The notes below the pieces were generated by a model. It was given only the letters and a program-made list of their open reading frames with translations, ran no database searches and was not told where the DNA came from. Positions 23,937-33,271 of a stretch of DNA of 64,000 nt are shown here, in pieces; positions within the stretch are counted from its first letter, which is position 1, and the number at the start of each line of letters is the position of its first letter. Origin of the DNA: Glutamicibacter sp. PS (GTDB taxonomy: Bacteria > Actinomycetota > Actinomycetes > Actinomycetales > Micrococcaceae); the NCBI GenBank assembly GCA_031317595.1, contig JANCMB010000001.1, positions 1,482,971 to 1,546,970 on the forward strand. The letters run 5' to 3'. Made by a program: the position numbers and the translations under genes.

Positions 23937-24704
23937 ATGAACAGATTGGAACAGGCAGCTCCCGCGGGGCGTGATGCGGTGTTGCTGATTCATGGATTTA
24001 CCGGTTCCACCGCGGCCATGAAGCCGTGGGCTGAGCATTTTGAACGGCAGGGATTCGCCACCGCGACCCCGGTGCTGCCTGGACATGAGACCCGTTGGCA
24101 GGACATGCTCTCGGTACCCTTCGGTGAGTGGATCGCGGCCACCGAGCAGGCTTTCGATGACTTGCAGGCTCGCCATGCGCGGGTGTTTGTCGCGGGTTTG
24201 TCGATGGGCGGGGCGCTCGCGCTGCATTTGGCGACGCGTCGAAATGTCGCCGGGGTAAGTCTGGTCAATCCTGGGCTCATCGTCGACAATCGGGTGGCGC
24301 CATATACCAAGTGGCTGCGCTTGGCCGTGCGCAGCGTCAAACCCATTGCCAATGATATTGCTCGCCCAGGGGCCGATGAACGGGCTTATCCGCGCACGCC
24401 CGTGGCCGCCGTAGCGCAGCTATATGCGCTGTTCGCTCAGGTTCGTGCGCGGTTGCCGCTGGTGGATGCCCCGGTACAACTCTTCCGTTCCAGTGTGGAC
24501 CACGTGGTTTCCGACGAGTCGGTGCGGGCGTTGACGGCCGGATTACGACCGGGAATTTTGCGTGAGCAGGTGTCGTTGCCTGATTCACGGCATGTGGCCA
24601 CGCTTGATTATGATGCCTCGCTGATCTTTGAGCGTTCGGCGCAGTTTTTCACGGAGCTGGTTGCAGACGGCGAGGGGCTCGTCAGCGACCAGCGGCAAGA
24701 CTAG
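23937..24704 (+). CDS. Alpha/beta-hydrolase, carboxylesterase (Est30-like)
   Basis: The 255-aa protein has the N-terminal LLIHGFTGS oxyanion strand, nucleophile elbow GLSMGG, acid in SSVDHVVSD and histidine in DSRHVATLDYD, the catalytic triad order of small bacterial carboxylesterases and monoacylglycerol lipases. MNRLEQAAPAG is taken as the start (GGGAACAAG upstream); in-frame codons before it lie in the promoter region of the divergent plsC. It is followed 12 bp later by a small membrane-protein gene. Confidence 0.85.
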   Translation: MNRLEQAAPAGRDAVLLIHGFTGSTAAMKPWAEHFERQGFATATPVLPGHETRWQDMLSVPFGEWIAATEQAFDDLQARHARVFVAGLSMGGALALHLATRRNVAGVSLVNPGLIVDNRVAPYTKWLRLAVRSVKPIANDIARPGADERAYPRTPVAAVAQLYALFAQVRARLPLVDAPVQLFRSSVDHVVSDESVRALTAGLRPGILREQVSLPDSRHVATLDYDASLIFERSAQFFTELVADGEGLVSDQRQD

Positions 24705-24716
24705 GAGTAGTACTCG

Positions 24717-25187
24717 ATGAACCCAGGCGAGAACCAACCGTCGAGCACCCCGGACCCGCAGTGGGATGAACTGGTGCGCAATTTCCGCACCACCACCGGT
24801 GACTCAGCCGCAGACGCGGAGCACCGTGCCGAAGGCCCGCGGGATGCGGCCGCCGCCAAGGAGGCGAACGACCGTCGACTCCGTGAACTCTTTAGCACCG
24901 GTCCTGGCGCGGGCCCGCGCGACTATTCTCCGGCGGAGGATGAAGAGGCCGAGGACTTCGTGCCTCAGGAACCCAGCGCCCTTGGTTCGGGCGACCCGAA
25001 GATCAACCTCGCGTGGACCGGCGCCGCAGGCGGTCCACTGGGACTGTTGTTGTGCGTTCTGTTTTTCCGTTCGGCCCCGGGGCTCATCTTCATTCTTTTG
25101 GCGCTGATCACCGTGCTTGGGATCGGATATCTGCTCTACAGGCTTCCGAAACATCGAGATCCGGGCGATGATGGAGCTAGGGTCTAG
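24717..25187 (+). CDS. Conserved membrane protein, 156 aa
   Basis: The N-terminal ~100 residues are hydrophilic and acidic (WDELVRNFRTTTGDSAADAE; EDEEAEDFVPQEP). Two adjacent hydrophobic helices follow (GGPLGLLLCVLFF and GLIFILLALITVLGIGYLLY), with a short basic tail. It is probably co-transcribed with the esterase upstream. I do not recognise a function. Confidence 0.75.
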   Translation: MNPGENQPSSTPDPQWDELVRNFRTTTGDSAADAEHRAEGPRDAAAAKEANDRRLRELFSTGPGAGPRDYSPAEDEEAEDFVPQEPSALGSGDPKINLAWTGAAGGPLGLLLCVLFFRSAPGLIFILLALITVLGIGYLLYRLPKHRDPGDDGARV

Positions 25188-25297
25188 TCGAGTTGGCTGG
25201 ATCACAACCAGAGGGTTACTCTTGAGTAACAAACTGTGACGCGCCTAACGCCACAGCTTCCACGGTTTAGAGAATTACGTCAGGAGTTGAGCCACCG

Positions 25298-27106
25298 ATG
25301 CGCGAATTCACTTCGCCCCCTCGCATCCAGGTCCCGCAGGAATCGAATGTCACCGACTTGCTGGTGCGTCACGCCCGATCGGCGGCCAACCCGGCACTGT
25401 TCTCTACTCCGTCGGACAACGGGTGGAAAGACGTCACGGCCAGCCAGTTTGCCGCCGATGTGTCGGCGATCGCCAAGGGGCTCATCGCCAAAGGACTAGA
25501 GGTCGGCGACCGGGTGGGCCTGATGGCCCGCACACGCTACGAATGGTCGCTGGTGGATTTCTCCATCTGGTTCGCCGGGTGTGTCACGGTACCGATCTAC
25601 GAGACCTCCTCCCCCAGCCAGGTGGCGTGGATTATCAGCGATTCGGCCGCCGGCGCGGTCATCGTGGAGAGCGGACAGCATGAGAATGTTGTGCGGCAGG
25701 CGGCCCATCAGGAACGTCTCGATGGTCTGTCGCACGTCTGGCAGTTTGAAGGTGGGCTCGATGAGTTGCGGGCCGCAGGACGCGATATCTCGGACGAGGT
25801 TCTCGAGGAGCGTCGCCGAAGCGCCTCGTTGAGCGATGTCGCCACGGTTATCTACACCTCCGGCACCACCGGGCGGCCCAAGGGCTGCGAACTGACCCAC
25901 GGGAATTTCGTCGAGCTCTCCGAAAACGCGGCGCTGGCGCTGCCGCAGGCGGTCTACCCCGGCGCCTCGACGATCATGTTCTTGCCACTGGCTCACGTTT
26001 TCGCGCGGTTCATCTCCGTCCTCGCGGTGGCGGCCGCATGCCGTGTGGCACACACTCCGGATGTGAAGAACCTCCTCGGTGACCTGCAGTCCTTCAAGCC
26101 CACCTTCATCTTGGCCGTACCCCGTGTCTTTGAAAAGGTGTATAACTCGGCCATGCTCAAGGCCGAGGACGGCGGCAAGGGCAAGATTTTCCATGCGGGC
26201 GTCGATGTTGCGGTGGCCTATTCCAAGGCACAGCAGCAGGGCAAGATCCCGCTGGGGCTCAAACTCAAGCACAAGCTGTTCGACGCGGTTTTGTACTCGA
26301 AGCTACGCGAAGCCATGGGCGGCAACATCCGCTACGCCGTCTCCGGCGGCGCCCCGCTGGGAGAACGGCTGGGGCACTTCTTCAACGGCATTTCGGTGAC
26401 CATTCTCGAAGGCTACGGGTTGACCGAGACCACCGCGCCGCTGACCGTGAACACTCTTGAACGGATCAAGATCGGTACCGTGGGACGCCCACTGCCCGGT
26501 AACTCCGTCCGCATCGCCGAGGATGGCGAAGTGCTGGGCAAGGGCGTTTGTGTGATGCGTGGATATCACAACCGCGAAGACCTCACCGAACAGGCCTTCA
26601 CCGACGGCTGGTTCCACACCGGGGATATCGGCGAATTGGATGAGGACGGCTTCCTGACGATTACCGGACGCAAGAAGGAAATCATCGTCACCGCCGGGGG
26701 CAAGAATGTGATCCCGGCACAGCTCGAAGATCAGATCCGTGCCGATGCACTGGTCTCCCAGTGTGTGGTGATCGGCGATGGACGGCCCTTCATCTCCGCG
26801 CTGGTGACGCTCGATGCCGAGGCTGTGCCCGGTTGGCTCTCCCGGCACAACTTGGACACCTCGCTGAGCATGGAGCAGGTCATCGAACTGGATGAGGTGA
26901 AGCAGGAGATTCAGCGAGTGATCGACAAGGCCAATGAGAGTGTTAGCCGCGCCGAGGCCATCAAGCAGTTCCGTGTGGTCGCCAACGACTTCACCGAAGA
27001 ATCCGGACACCTCACGCCATCGATGAAGATCAAACGCGCCGTCGTCGTCAAAGACTTCGCAGAGGTCATTGACGAGATCTACGCTTCGGGCAGGCCCGTC
27101 GCCTGA
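25298..27106 (+). CDS. fadD15: Long-chain fatty acid-CoA ligase (FadD15-like)
   Basis: The 602-aa AMP-forming enzyme has P-loop YTSGTTGRPKG, GYGLTETTAP (motif II), the hinge HTGDIGELDEDGFLTITGRKKE and C-terminal lysine region SMKIKR. It activates fatty acids to acyl-CoA via acyl-AMP. Gene neighbourhood with plsC and aroG resembles mycobacterial fadD15, hence the symbol. The start ATG 25298 has AGGAG 12 bases upstream. The last 28 bp overlap the convergent gene at 27079. Confidence 0.9.
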   Translation: MREFTSPPRIQVPQESNVTDLLVRHARSAANPALFSTPSDNGWKDVTASQFAADVSAIAKGLIAKGLEVGDRVGLMARTRYEWSLVDFSIWFAGCVTVPIYETSSPSQVAWIISDSAAGAVIVESGQHENVVRQAAHQERLDGLSHVWQFEGGLDELRAAGRDISDEVLEERRRSASLSDVATVIYTSGTTGRPKGCELTHGNFVELSENAALALPQAVYPGASTIMFLPLAHVFARFISVLAVAAACRVAHTPDVKNLLGDLQSFKPTFILAVPRVFEKVYNSAMLKAEDGGKGKIFHAGVDVAVAYSKAQQQGKIPLGLKLKHKLFDAVLYSKLREAMGGNIRYAVSGGAPLGERLGHFFNGISVTILEGYGLTETTAPLTVNTLERIKIGTVGRPLPGNSVRIAEDGEVLGKGVCVMRGYHNREDLTEQAFTDGWFHTGDIGELDEDGFLTITGRKKEIIVTAGGKNVIPAQLEDQIRADALVSQCVVIGDGRPFISALVTLDAEAVPGWLSRHNLDTSLSMEQVIELDEVKQEIQRVIDKANESVSRAEAIKQFRVVANDFTEESGHLTPSMKIKRAVVVKDFAEVIDEIYASGRPVA

Positions 27107-27669
27107 TCAAAGATCGCTTCAAGTAAGGGCTCCGCTGCCAACCGGTTACTGCCGGCGGCAGCGGAGCCTTCAGCGTTAACCGGTACGCCGAAATCGGCGC
27201 CGAGGCGCACACGGCGGAACGAGGTTAGCGATTGCGAATCGTCGCCGGCGTGTGAGGACACGTAGATAAGATGCGTGGCCAGCGACTCGCGGCCGTTGGC
27301 CAACAGCCACGTCACCAAGTCCATCAGCCGGTCTTCGGGATCCTCAACCGCTCCGCCGAGCACCACGAGAATTCCATCGCTTGGCAGCGCCCCCGACAGC
27401 ACCGCTTCGGCGCGTGCCGGCCCGGCATAGGTGATGGACACCGGCACGGCAAGCCGCTCGGCGCGGTGCTCGAGTGCCTCGCCCAATGCGCTGTAGTCGG
27501 CCTCGGCATCCAGCGCGAAGAAGACCACGGACACCCGCTGACCGCGCGCCCGAAGGCTCTCGGCGATCTCAGCCTGTATCGTCGGCAGGTCTGGCTCGGC
27601 CGCTGGCCCGCGGCGGAAGCGACGGGCTAAGGCCTGGGGCACGAACCGAAATCTCGCCCTGCGGGTCAC
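27079..27669 (-). CDS. Hypothetical protein, 196 aa
   Basis: GTG 27669 has a perfect AGGAGG six bases upstream and begins VTRRARFRFVPQALARRF. The body looks like an alternating alpha/beta fold (VSVVFFALDAEADYSALGEA; VPVSITYAGPARAEAVL; DGILVVLGGAVEDPEDRLMD; THLIYVSSHAGDD), vaguely like a chelatase or glycosyl-binding Rossmann fold, but I cannot assign it. It converges with fadD and overlaps it by 28 bp. Confidence 0.65.
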   Translation of the reverse strand: MTRRARFRFVPQALARRFRRGPAAEPDLPTIQAEIAESLRARGQRVSVVFFALDAEADYSALGEALEHRAERLAVPVSITYAGPARAEAVLSGALPSDGILVVLGGAVEDPEDRLMDLVTWLLANGRESLATHLIYVSSHAGDDSQSLTSFRRVRLGADFGVPVNAEGSAAAGSNRLAAEPLLEAIFDQATGLPEA

Positions 27670-27735
27670 GTGGGTCCTCCTGAAAATGGCCGGGCGTCTT
27701 CGAGCTGCCGGCCAGTTGTCGAAATACATGCGAAA

Positions 27736-27775
27736 GCCGCGGGCCCATCGCCTTGGCAATGGGCCCGCGGCCTAA
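27736..27775 (-). terminator. Terminator of pyc
   Basis: GCCGCGGGCCCAT (27736-27748) pairs perfectly with ATGGGCCCGCGGC (27759-27771). On the minus strand it is followed by TTTCGC. Confidence 0.75.
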
Positions 27776-27788
27776 ACTATCGCGTCAC

Positions 27789-30700
27789 TTACTGTGGAGC
27801 AATCACCACGAGCAAATCACCGCCCTGAACCTGACTGGTGTCATCCAAGGTCACCTGGGTGACCACACCGGAAATTCCGGCGGTAATTCCAGCTTCCATC
27901 TTCATCGCCTCGATGGTTGCCACCGACTGGCCGGCTTCGACAAGGTCGCCGACCTGAACGTTGACGGTCACAGCTCCGGCGAACGGCGCGGCCACATGGC
28001 CCGCGTTGTTCGGGTCGGCCTTCGGCGCGGTCTTCACCGTGGATTCGACCGACTCGTCACGTACCTGTACCTGACGCTGCTGGCCGTTGAGGCTGACTAC
28101 GACGGTGCGCTGCCCCTTTTCGTCGGGCTCCGAGATCGAAATCAGCTTCACCAGCAGACGCACGCCGGTACCCAGGGAGATGACATGCTCGTTGCCTGCG
28201 GACAATCCGAAGAGGTAGTCGCGGGTATGCAGCACCGACAGGTCACCGTAGGTCTCCACGGACTTTTCGAAGTCGCGGGTCGGACCGGCGAACAGCAGGC
28301 GGTTCAACGTGGAGCGGCGCGTCAGCGAATCGGCCTGCAGGGCCGCAGCATCCTCGGGCTCAAGGTCTTCGACACGCGGACGGACGTTACGCCCTTGCAG
28401 TGCCTTGCTGCGGAACGGCTCGGGCCAACCGCCTGGAGGGTTGCCCAGTTCGCCGGAGAGGAACTGGATCACCGAATCCGGAATATCGTAGTTCTGCGGA
28501 TTGGCTTCAAAGTCGGCAGCGGATACGCCCGAGCCGACCAGCTGCAGGGCCAAGTCACCCACGACCTTCGACGAGGGGGTTACCTTCACGACGTTACCGA
28601 GCATCGCGTTAACCGACGCATACATGCCTTCGATGTCCTCGAAGCGGTCCCCCAGCCCCAGGGCAATGGCCTGCTGACGCAGGTTGGATAGCTGCCCGCC
28701 CGGGATCTCGTGCTGGTAGACGCGGCCGGTGGGAGCCGGCAGACCGGACTCGAACGGCTTGTACATGGCGCGGACCGCTTCCCAGTACGGTTCCAGCGAC
28801 GCCACCGCATCCAGCGACAGCCCCGAATCGCGCTCGGTGTTCTCCAGTGCCGCGACCAAAGCCGAGGCCGATGGCTGCGAGGTGGTACCGGCCATGGCGG
28901 CGCTTGCCACGTCCACGGCGTCGACACCGGCATCGATCGCGGCCATCAAGGTGGCCAGCTGACCGCCCGAGGTGTCGTGCGTATGCAGGTGAACCGGCAA
29001 ATCGAAGCGTTCGCGCAGCGCGGTCACCAGACGGCGAGCCGCCTCGGGACGGAGCAGACCTGCCATGTCCTTAATGGCTAGGATGTGCGCACCGGCGTCG
29101 ACGATCTGCTGGGCAAGGTCCAGGTAGTAGTCCAGCGTGTACAGCTTCTCGTTGCTGTCGAGCAGGTTACCGGTGTAGCACAGGGCCACCTCGGCCACGG
29201 CGGTGCCGGTGGCTCGAACGGCCTTGATGGCCGGGGCCATCTGCGAGACGTCGTTCAGCGCATCGAAAATACGGAAGATGTCGATGCCCGCGTCCGCGGC
29301 TTCCTGCACGAAGGCGTCGGTCACCTCGGTCGGGTACGGGGTGTACCCCACGGTGTTGCGACCACGCAGCAGCATTTGCAGTGGAATGTTCGGCAGCTCG
29401 GCACGGAGCAGTTCGAGGCGACGCCACGGGTCTTCGCCCAAGAAGCGCAGGGACACGTCGTAAGTTGCACCCCCCCAAACTTCCATGGAGAACAGCTGCG
29501 GTACGTTGTGTGCGTAGGCCGGCGCCGCGGCCAGCAGGTCACGGGTACGTACGCGGGTAGCCAGCAACGACTGGTGCGCATCGCGGAAGGTGGTATCGGT
29601 GATACCCACTGCCTGCTGCTCGCGCAGGGCACGTGCGAAGCCTTCGGGCCCCAGCTCGAGCAGCTTCTGACGCCATCCATCGGCTACGACGCGGCGAGGC
29701 GAGGGTCCATCGAACGGTGAACGCTCCGGCTCGTCGTGCTTGTCGCCCGGGAACTGTGGCAGTTTGGCGCGCGGGTCAATCCCTTCCACACGTTCGCCGT
29801 GGGGCTGGTTAACGGTAACGTGCGCCAGGTAGGTCAGTGCCTTGGTACCACGGTCCTGGGATTCGTTTCCGGTCAGCAGGTCTGGACGCGAATCGATGAA
29901 GTCGGTGGCGACATCTCCGGCCAAGAACTGCGGGTCGGAAAGCACGTTCTGGATAAACGGGATGTTCGTTGCCACACCGCGGACACGGAATTCGGCCAGC
30001 GCACGGCGGGCTCGCGCCACGGCCGTGGCGTAGTCGCGACCACGACAGGTCAACTTCACCAGCATCGAATCGAAGTGCGGCGAAACCTCGGCACCGGTGT
30101 AGATCGTGCCGCCGTCGAGGCGGACACCGGAGCCACCGGCGGAACGGTAGACGGTGATGGTTCCGACATCCGGACGGAAGCCGTTGGCCGGATCCTCGGT
30201 GGTGATACGTGACTGCAGGGCCCAACCGCGTACCGCGAGGTTCTCCTGCTTAATGCCCAGATCCTCGAGGGACTCGCCGGCCGCGATACGCATCTGCGCC
30301 TGCACCAGGTCCACGTCGGTGATCTCTTCGGTCACGGTGTGCTCAACCTGGATACGCGGGTTCATCTCGATGAACACGTGCTGGCCGGCGCGTTCGCCGA
30401 CGGTGTCGACGAGGAACTCCACGGTTCCGGCGTTCTGGTAGCCCAGCTCCTTAGCGAACTTCACCGCGTCGCGGAACAGCGCCTGACGGATCCCGTCGTC
30501 CAAGTTCGGTGCCGGGGCAATTTCGACGACCTTCTGGTGACGACGCTGCAGGGAGCAATCGCGCTCAAAGAGGTGAACGATATTGCCGTGCTCGTCGGCC
30601 AGGATCTGTACTTCAATGTGGCGCGGGCGCAGAACGGCCTGCTCGAGGAAGACGGTCGGATCACCGAAGGCGGTGCCCGCTTCACGCATCGCCGCACCCA

Positions 30701-31241
30701 GAGCCTCGGGAAGATCTTCGCGCTTATCTACTCGGCGCATACCGCGACCGCCACCGCCGGCGACGGCCTTGACGAAGATCGGGAAACCAATCTTGTCGGC
30801 CTCGGCAAGCAGAGTATCGACATCGTCACTCGGCTCCGAGGAGGCTAGTACCGGAATACCAGCGGCCTTGGCGGCCTTGAGCGCAGCGACCTTATTACCG
30901 GCCAGTTCAAGCACTTCGGCCTTCGGGCCAATAAACTTGATCCCTTCGCGCGCCGCGGCACGTGCCAGCTCCGGGTTCTCGGAAAGGAAACCATATCCGG
31001 GGTAAATGGCGTCGGCCCCGGCCTCTTTGGCCACTCGGATAATTTCATCGATATCAAGGTAGGCGCGTACCGGATGGCCTTCTTCGCCAATCTGATACGC
31101 CTCTGCGGCCTTCTGACGGTGAATAGAATTACGATCCTCATGAGGATAGACCGCGACGGTTTTCGCGCCGAGTTCATAACCTGCACGGAATGCGCGAATC
31201 GCAATTTCACCGCGATTGGCGACCAAGATTTTTTCAAACAT
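27789..31241 (-). CDS. pyc: Pyruvate carboxylase
   Basis: The protein has 1150 aa, the usual length. The biotin carboxylase domain is at about 1-460 (MFEKILVANRGEIAIRAFRA; ATP grasp VAGGGGRGMRRV). The carboxyltransferase domain starts near 535 (GITDTTFRDAHQSLLATRVR), and the C-terminal biotinyl domain contains EAMKMEAG, whose lysine carries biotin. It makes oxaloacetate from pyruvate and bicarbonate, the anaplerotic entry that the methylcitrate genes elsewhere in the window also feed. In-frame upstream codons to 31355 are not family-like. The upstream region contains a TGGTCTGACCA palindrome. Confidence 0.96.
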   Translation of the reverse strand: MFEKILVANRGEIAIRAFRAGYELGAKTVAVYPHEDRNSIHRQKAAEAYQIGEEGHPVRAYLDIDEIIRVAKEAGADAIYPGYGFLSENPELARAAAREGIKFIGPKAEVLELAGNKVAALKAAKAAGIPVLASSEPSDDVDTLLAEADKIGFPIFVKAVAGGGGRGMRRVDKREDLPEALGAAMREAGTAFGDPTVFLEQAVLRPRHIEVQILADEHGNIVHLFERDCSLQRRHQKVVEIAPAPNLDDGIRQALFRDAVKFAKELGYQNAGTVEFLVDTVGERAGQHVFIEMNPRIQVEHTVTEEITDVDLVQAQMRIAAGESLEDLGIKQENLAVRGWALQSRITTEDPANGFRPDVGTITVYRSAGGSGVRLDGGTIYTGAEVSPHFDSMLVKLTCRGRDYATAVARARRALAEFRVRGVATNIPFIQNVLSDPQFLAGDVATDFIDSRPDLLTGNESQDRGTKALTYLAHVTVNQPHGERVEGIDPRAKLPQFPGDKHDEPERSPFDGPSPRRVVADGWRQKLLELGPEGFARALREQQAVGITDTTFRDAHQSLLATRVRTRDLLAAAPAYAHNVPQLFSMEVWGGATYDVSLRFLGEDPWRRLELLRAELPNIPLQMLLRGRNTVGYTPYPTEVTDAFVQEAADAGIDIFRIFDALNDVSQMAPAIKAVRATGTAVAEVALCYTGNLLDSNEKLYTLDYYLDLAQQIVDAGAHILAIKDMAGLLRPEAARRLVTALRERFDLPVHLHTHDTSGGQLATLMAAIDAGVDAVDVASAAMAGTTSQPSASALVAALENTERDSGLSLDAVASLEPYWEAVRAMYKPFESGLPAPTGRVYQHEIPGGQLSNLRQQAIALGLGDRFEDIEGMYASVNAMLGNVVKVTPSSKVVGDLALQLVGSGVSAADFEANPQNYDIPDSVIQFLSGELGNPPGGWPEPFRSKALQGRNVRPRVEDLEPEDAAALQADSLTRRSTLNRLLFAGPTRDFEKSVETYGDLSVLHTRDYLFGLSAGNEHVISLGTGVRLLVKLISISEPDEKGQRTVVVSLNGQQRQVQVRDESVESTVKTAPKADPNNAGHVAAPFAGAVTVNVQVGDLVEAGQSVATIEAMKMEAGITAGISGVVTQVTLDDTSQVQGGDLLVVIAPQ

Positions 31242-31354
31242 TGTGTTCCTAGATCGAGTCGGTGCATCTACCGGGCGTGCCGGCGATGGCCATAGTGGGC
31301 TGAACCAGTGGTGCTCGGTCCCTGGTTGCGATGCGCGGCACCGCGTTATTTCCA

Positions 31355-31427
31355 TACCCTACAGTGACCCCTGCCACCATGTACAAATATTTACGAGTAT
31401 GGTCTGACCACATAGAAATGTAGGGTA
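31355..31427. promoter_or_regulatory. Candidate control region between pyc and the ParA-like gene
   Basis: TACCCTACA (31355-31363) and TGTAGGGTA (31419-31427) are inverted repeats flanking TGGTCTGACCA (31400-31410), an 11-bp palindrome of the type bound by FadR-subfamily GntR repressors. The remaining bases of the 334-bp gap between the two divergent genes show nothing else I can name. Confidence 0.4.
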
Positions 31428-31575
31428 TTCCCGGTGGGTGCGAGCCTAGGATGATTCGTGCGGGAAATCCCATGTTGCGGAGTCGGGATTAATTGCTTCG
31501 GCGCACTATGATAAGGAGAGACTAGTTAGCGGTAATACCGTTTCCCGGCAATTTTCGAAAGGCGTGGTCTGGCCC

Positions 31576-32394
31576 GTGCACGTAGTGAGCATCAGCAGCC
31601 TCAAGGGTGGCGTGGGTAAAACCTCCGTAACACTCGGCTTGGCCTCAGCAGCACTGGCCGCCGGCATCCCAACACTTGTTATCGACCTCGATCCTCATGC
31701 AGATGCCAGCACCGGCTTGGGTGTTCGCGCTAACGGAGTGCAGACGATCGGTCAGATGCTCAAAAATGCGCGGCGCGCCCGGATTCAAGACAATGTCGCG
31801 GCCAGCTCATGGCAGACCAAGGCGGCTGAGAAGAAGTCTCGCACACGTATCCCCGTGCTCGACGTTGCCGTTGGCGACGCCTTCACCGGCATTTATGACC
31901 GCCCAGATCTGCGCACCCGTGACCTGCGCCGCCTGAGCCAATTGCTCTCGCGGACTAGCGGCTACCAGCTGGTGCTCATCGATTGCCCGCCGTCGCTGAA
32001 CGGCCTGACTCGTATGGCATGGAGCGCTTCGGATCAGCTGCTGCTCGTTGCCGAGCCCAGCCTCTTTTCGGTGGCCGGCACCGAACGCACGCAGCGAGCC
32101 CTCGAACTGTTCCGCCGCGAATTCGCTCCAAGTCTTGGACCGGTCACCGTGGTTGCTAACCGAGTACGCAAGGACTCGGCCGAGCACACCTTCCGACTGA
32201 ATGAAATGCGCCAGATGTTCGGCACCTCCATGGTGAAGCCGGAAATTCCCGAACACCCCGAGTGGCAGCAGATCCAGGGTGCTGCCTACTCCGTCCACCA
32301 GTGGCCCTCGAAGAGCACCGGACAGATGCTCAGCCAGTTCGACGAGCTCCTCAAGGAAATCATGGCGTCGGCGGAGAAGCCGAAAAACTCATAG
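31576..32394 (+). CDS. ParA/MinD-like ATPase
   Basis: The 272-aa protein has the deviant Walker A SLKGGVGKTS near the N-terminus, LVIDLDPHADAS (A') and VLIDCPPSLN (Walker B). It is a second ParA-type ATPase in the window, distinct from the scpA-linked one. No parB lies next to it, so it probably positions some other cargo; the target is unknown. GTG 31576 (HVVSISS) gives the family N-terminus; GTG 31564 is closer to AAAGG and cannot be excluded. It ends with a strong terminator. Confidence 0.85.
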   Translation: MHVVSISSLKGGVGKTSVTLGLASAALAAGIPTLVIDLDPHADASTGLGVRANGVQTIGQMLKNARRARIQDNVAASSWQTKAAEKKSRTRIPVLDVAVGDAFTGIYDRPDLRTRDLRRLSQLLSRTSGYQLVLIDCPPSLNGLTRMAWSASDQLLLVAEPSLFSVAGTERTQRALELFRREFAPSLGPVTVVANRVRKDSAEHTFRLNEMRQMFGTSMVKPEIPEHPEWQQIQGAAYSVHQWPSKSTGQMLSQFDELLKEIMASAEKPKNS

Positions 32395-32423
32395 CTCTTC
32401 GCCCGCCGAGCAAGAGTAAAACT

Positions 32424-32462
32424 GTGGCCCTCGAATCCGATGATTCGAGGGCCACGGTTTTA
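32424..32462 (+). terminator. Terminator of the ParA-like gene
   Basis: GTGGCCCTCGAAT pairs perfectly with ATTCGAGGGCCAC, followed by GGTTTTAG. Confidence 0.85.
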
Positions 32463-32482
32463 GCTATTGATAGGTACAGGTG

Positions 32483-33073
32483 CTAGCCGACGTTACGCTT
32501 GGCGGCCTTAGCCGCTCGCCGCGCGGCGAGTTCGTCGACCGCTGGCTGTTCCGAGGATTCGCTCGGCAGTTGCGCCAAGGAGCCTTCGACTTCACGCCAT
32601 ACGCGTCCCACAGCGATGCCAAAGACGCCCTGTCCACCCTGCACCAGGTCGATCACTTCATCGGCGCTTGTGCACTCATAGACCGAGGCCCCGTCGCTCA
32701 TGAGGGTAATCTGGGCCAGATCATCCACACCACGTTCGCGCAGGTGCATTACGGCCGAGCGGATTTGCTGTAAAGATACGCCGGTGTCGAGCAAACGCTT
32801 GACGACCTTGAGCACCAAAATATCTCGGAAAGAATAGAGGCGTTGACTGCCGGACCCTTGAGCACCCCGAACCGCCGGTTCTACCAGGCCGGTGCGGGCC
32901 CAATAATCCAATTGACGGTAGGTGATGCCGGCGGCACGACATACGATCGGCCCACGGTACCCGGCATGCTCATCTAGCTGCGGAAGGTCGTCCGTGAAAA
33001 GCAATCCTTGGCCGACGGAACTACGCTCGCCAGCCATAGCCCCTGGCTGGGGACCGTTCTGGTTCGTCTCCAT
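32483..33073 (-). CDS. MerR-family regulator (Rv1830-like)
   Basis: The 196-aa protein has a MerR winged helix (ITYRQLDYWARTGLVEP ... QRLYSFRDILVLKVVKRLLD) at about 50-120. A C-terminal part (LMSDGASVYECTSADEVIDL) is seen in the mycobacterial Rv1830 type. ATG 33073 has AAGGAG seven bases upstream. Together with the next three minus-strand genes it reproduces the mycobacterial order garA-ftsR-nuclease-merR. Confidence 0.88.
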   Translation of the reverse strand: METNQNGPQPGAMAGERSSVGQGLLFTDDLPQLDEHAGYRGPIVCRAAGITYRQLDYWARTGLVEPAVRGAQGSGSQRLYSFRDILVLKVVKRLLDTGVSLQQIRSAVMHLRERGVDDLAQITLMSDGASVYECTSADEVIDLVQGGQGVFGIAVGRVWREVEGSLAQLPSESSEQPAVDELAARRAAKAAKRNVG

Positions 33074-33157
33074 CCGACTGCTCCTTGCATAGAGTGCTCT
33101 AACATTCGTCCAGGGATGACAGCGGGTTACACAAAGTGCGAGTGATGATGACCCACG

Positions 33158-33171
33158 GTCCGCATGCGGAC
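33158..33171. promoter_or_regulatory. 14-bp perfect palindrome upstream of the MerR gene
   Basis: GTCCGCATGCGGAC lies 85 bp upstream of the merR-like start in the gap after the nuclease gene. It could be a MerR operator. Confidence 0.35.
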
Positions 33172-33271
33172 TGGAATCCCTATATGTTGACGGTACGGCC
33201 AACGGGGCCCCGGGTCAAAGACCTTCAAGTATTAGTTTAAGCCGTGTCGCCCGTGGCGAGGTCAGCAAGAA

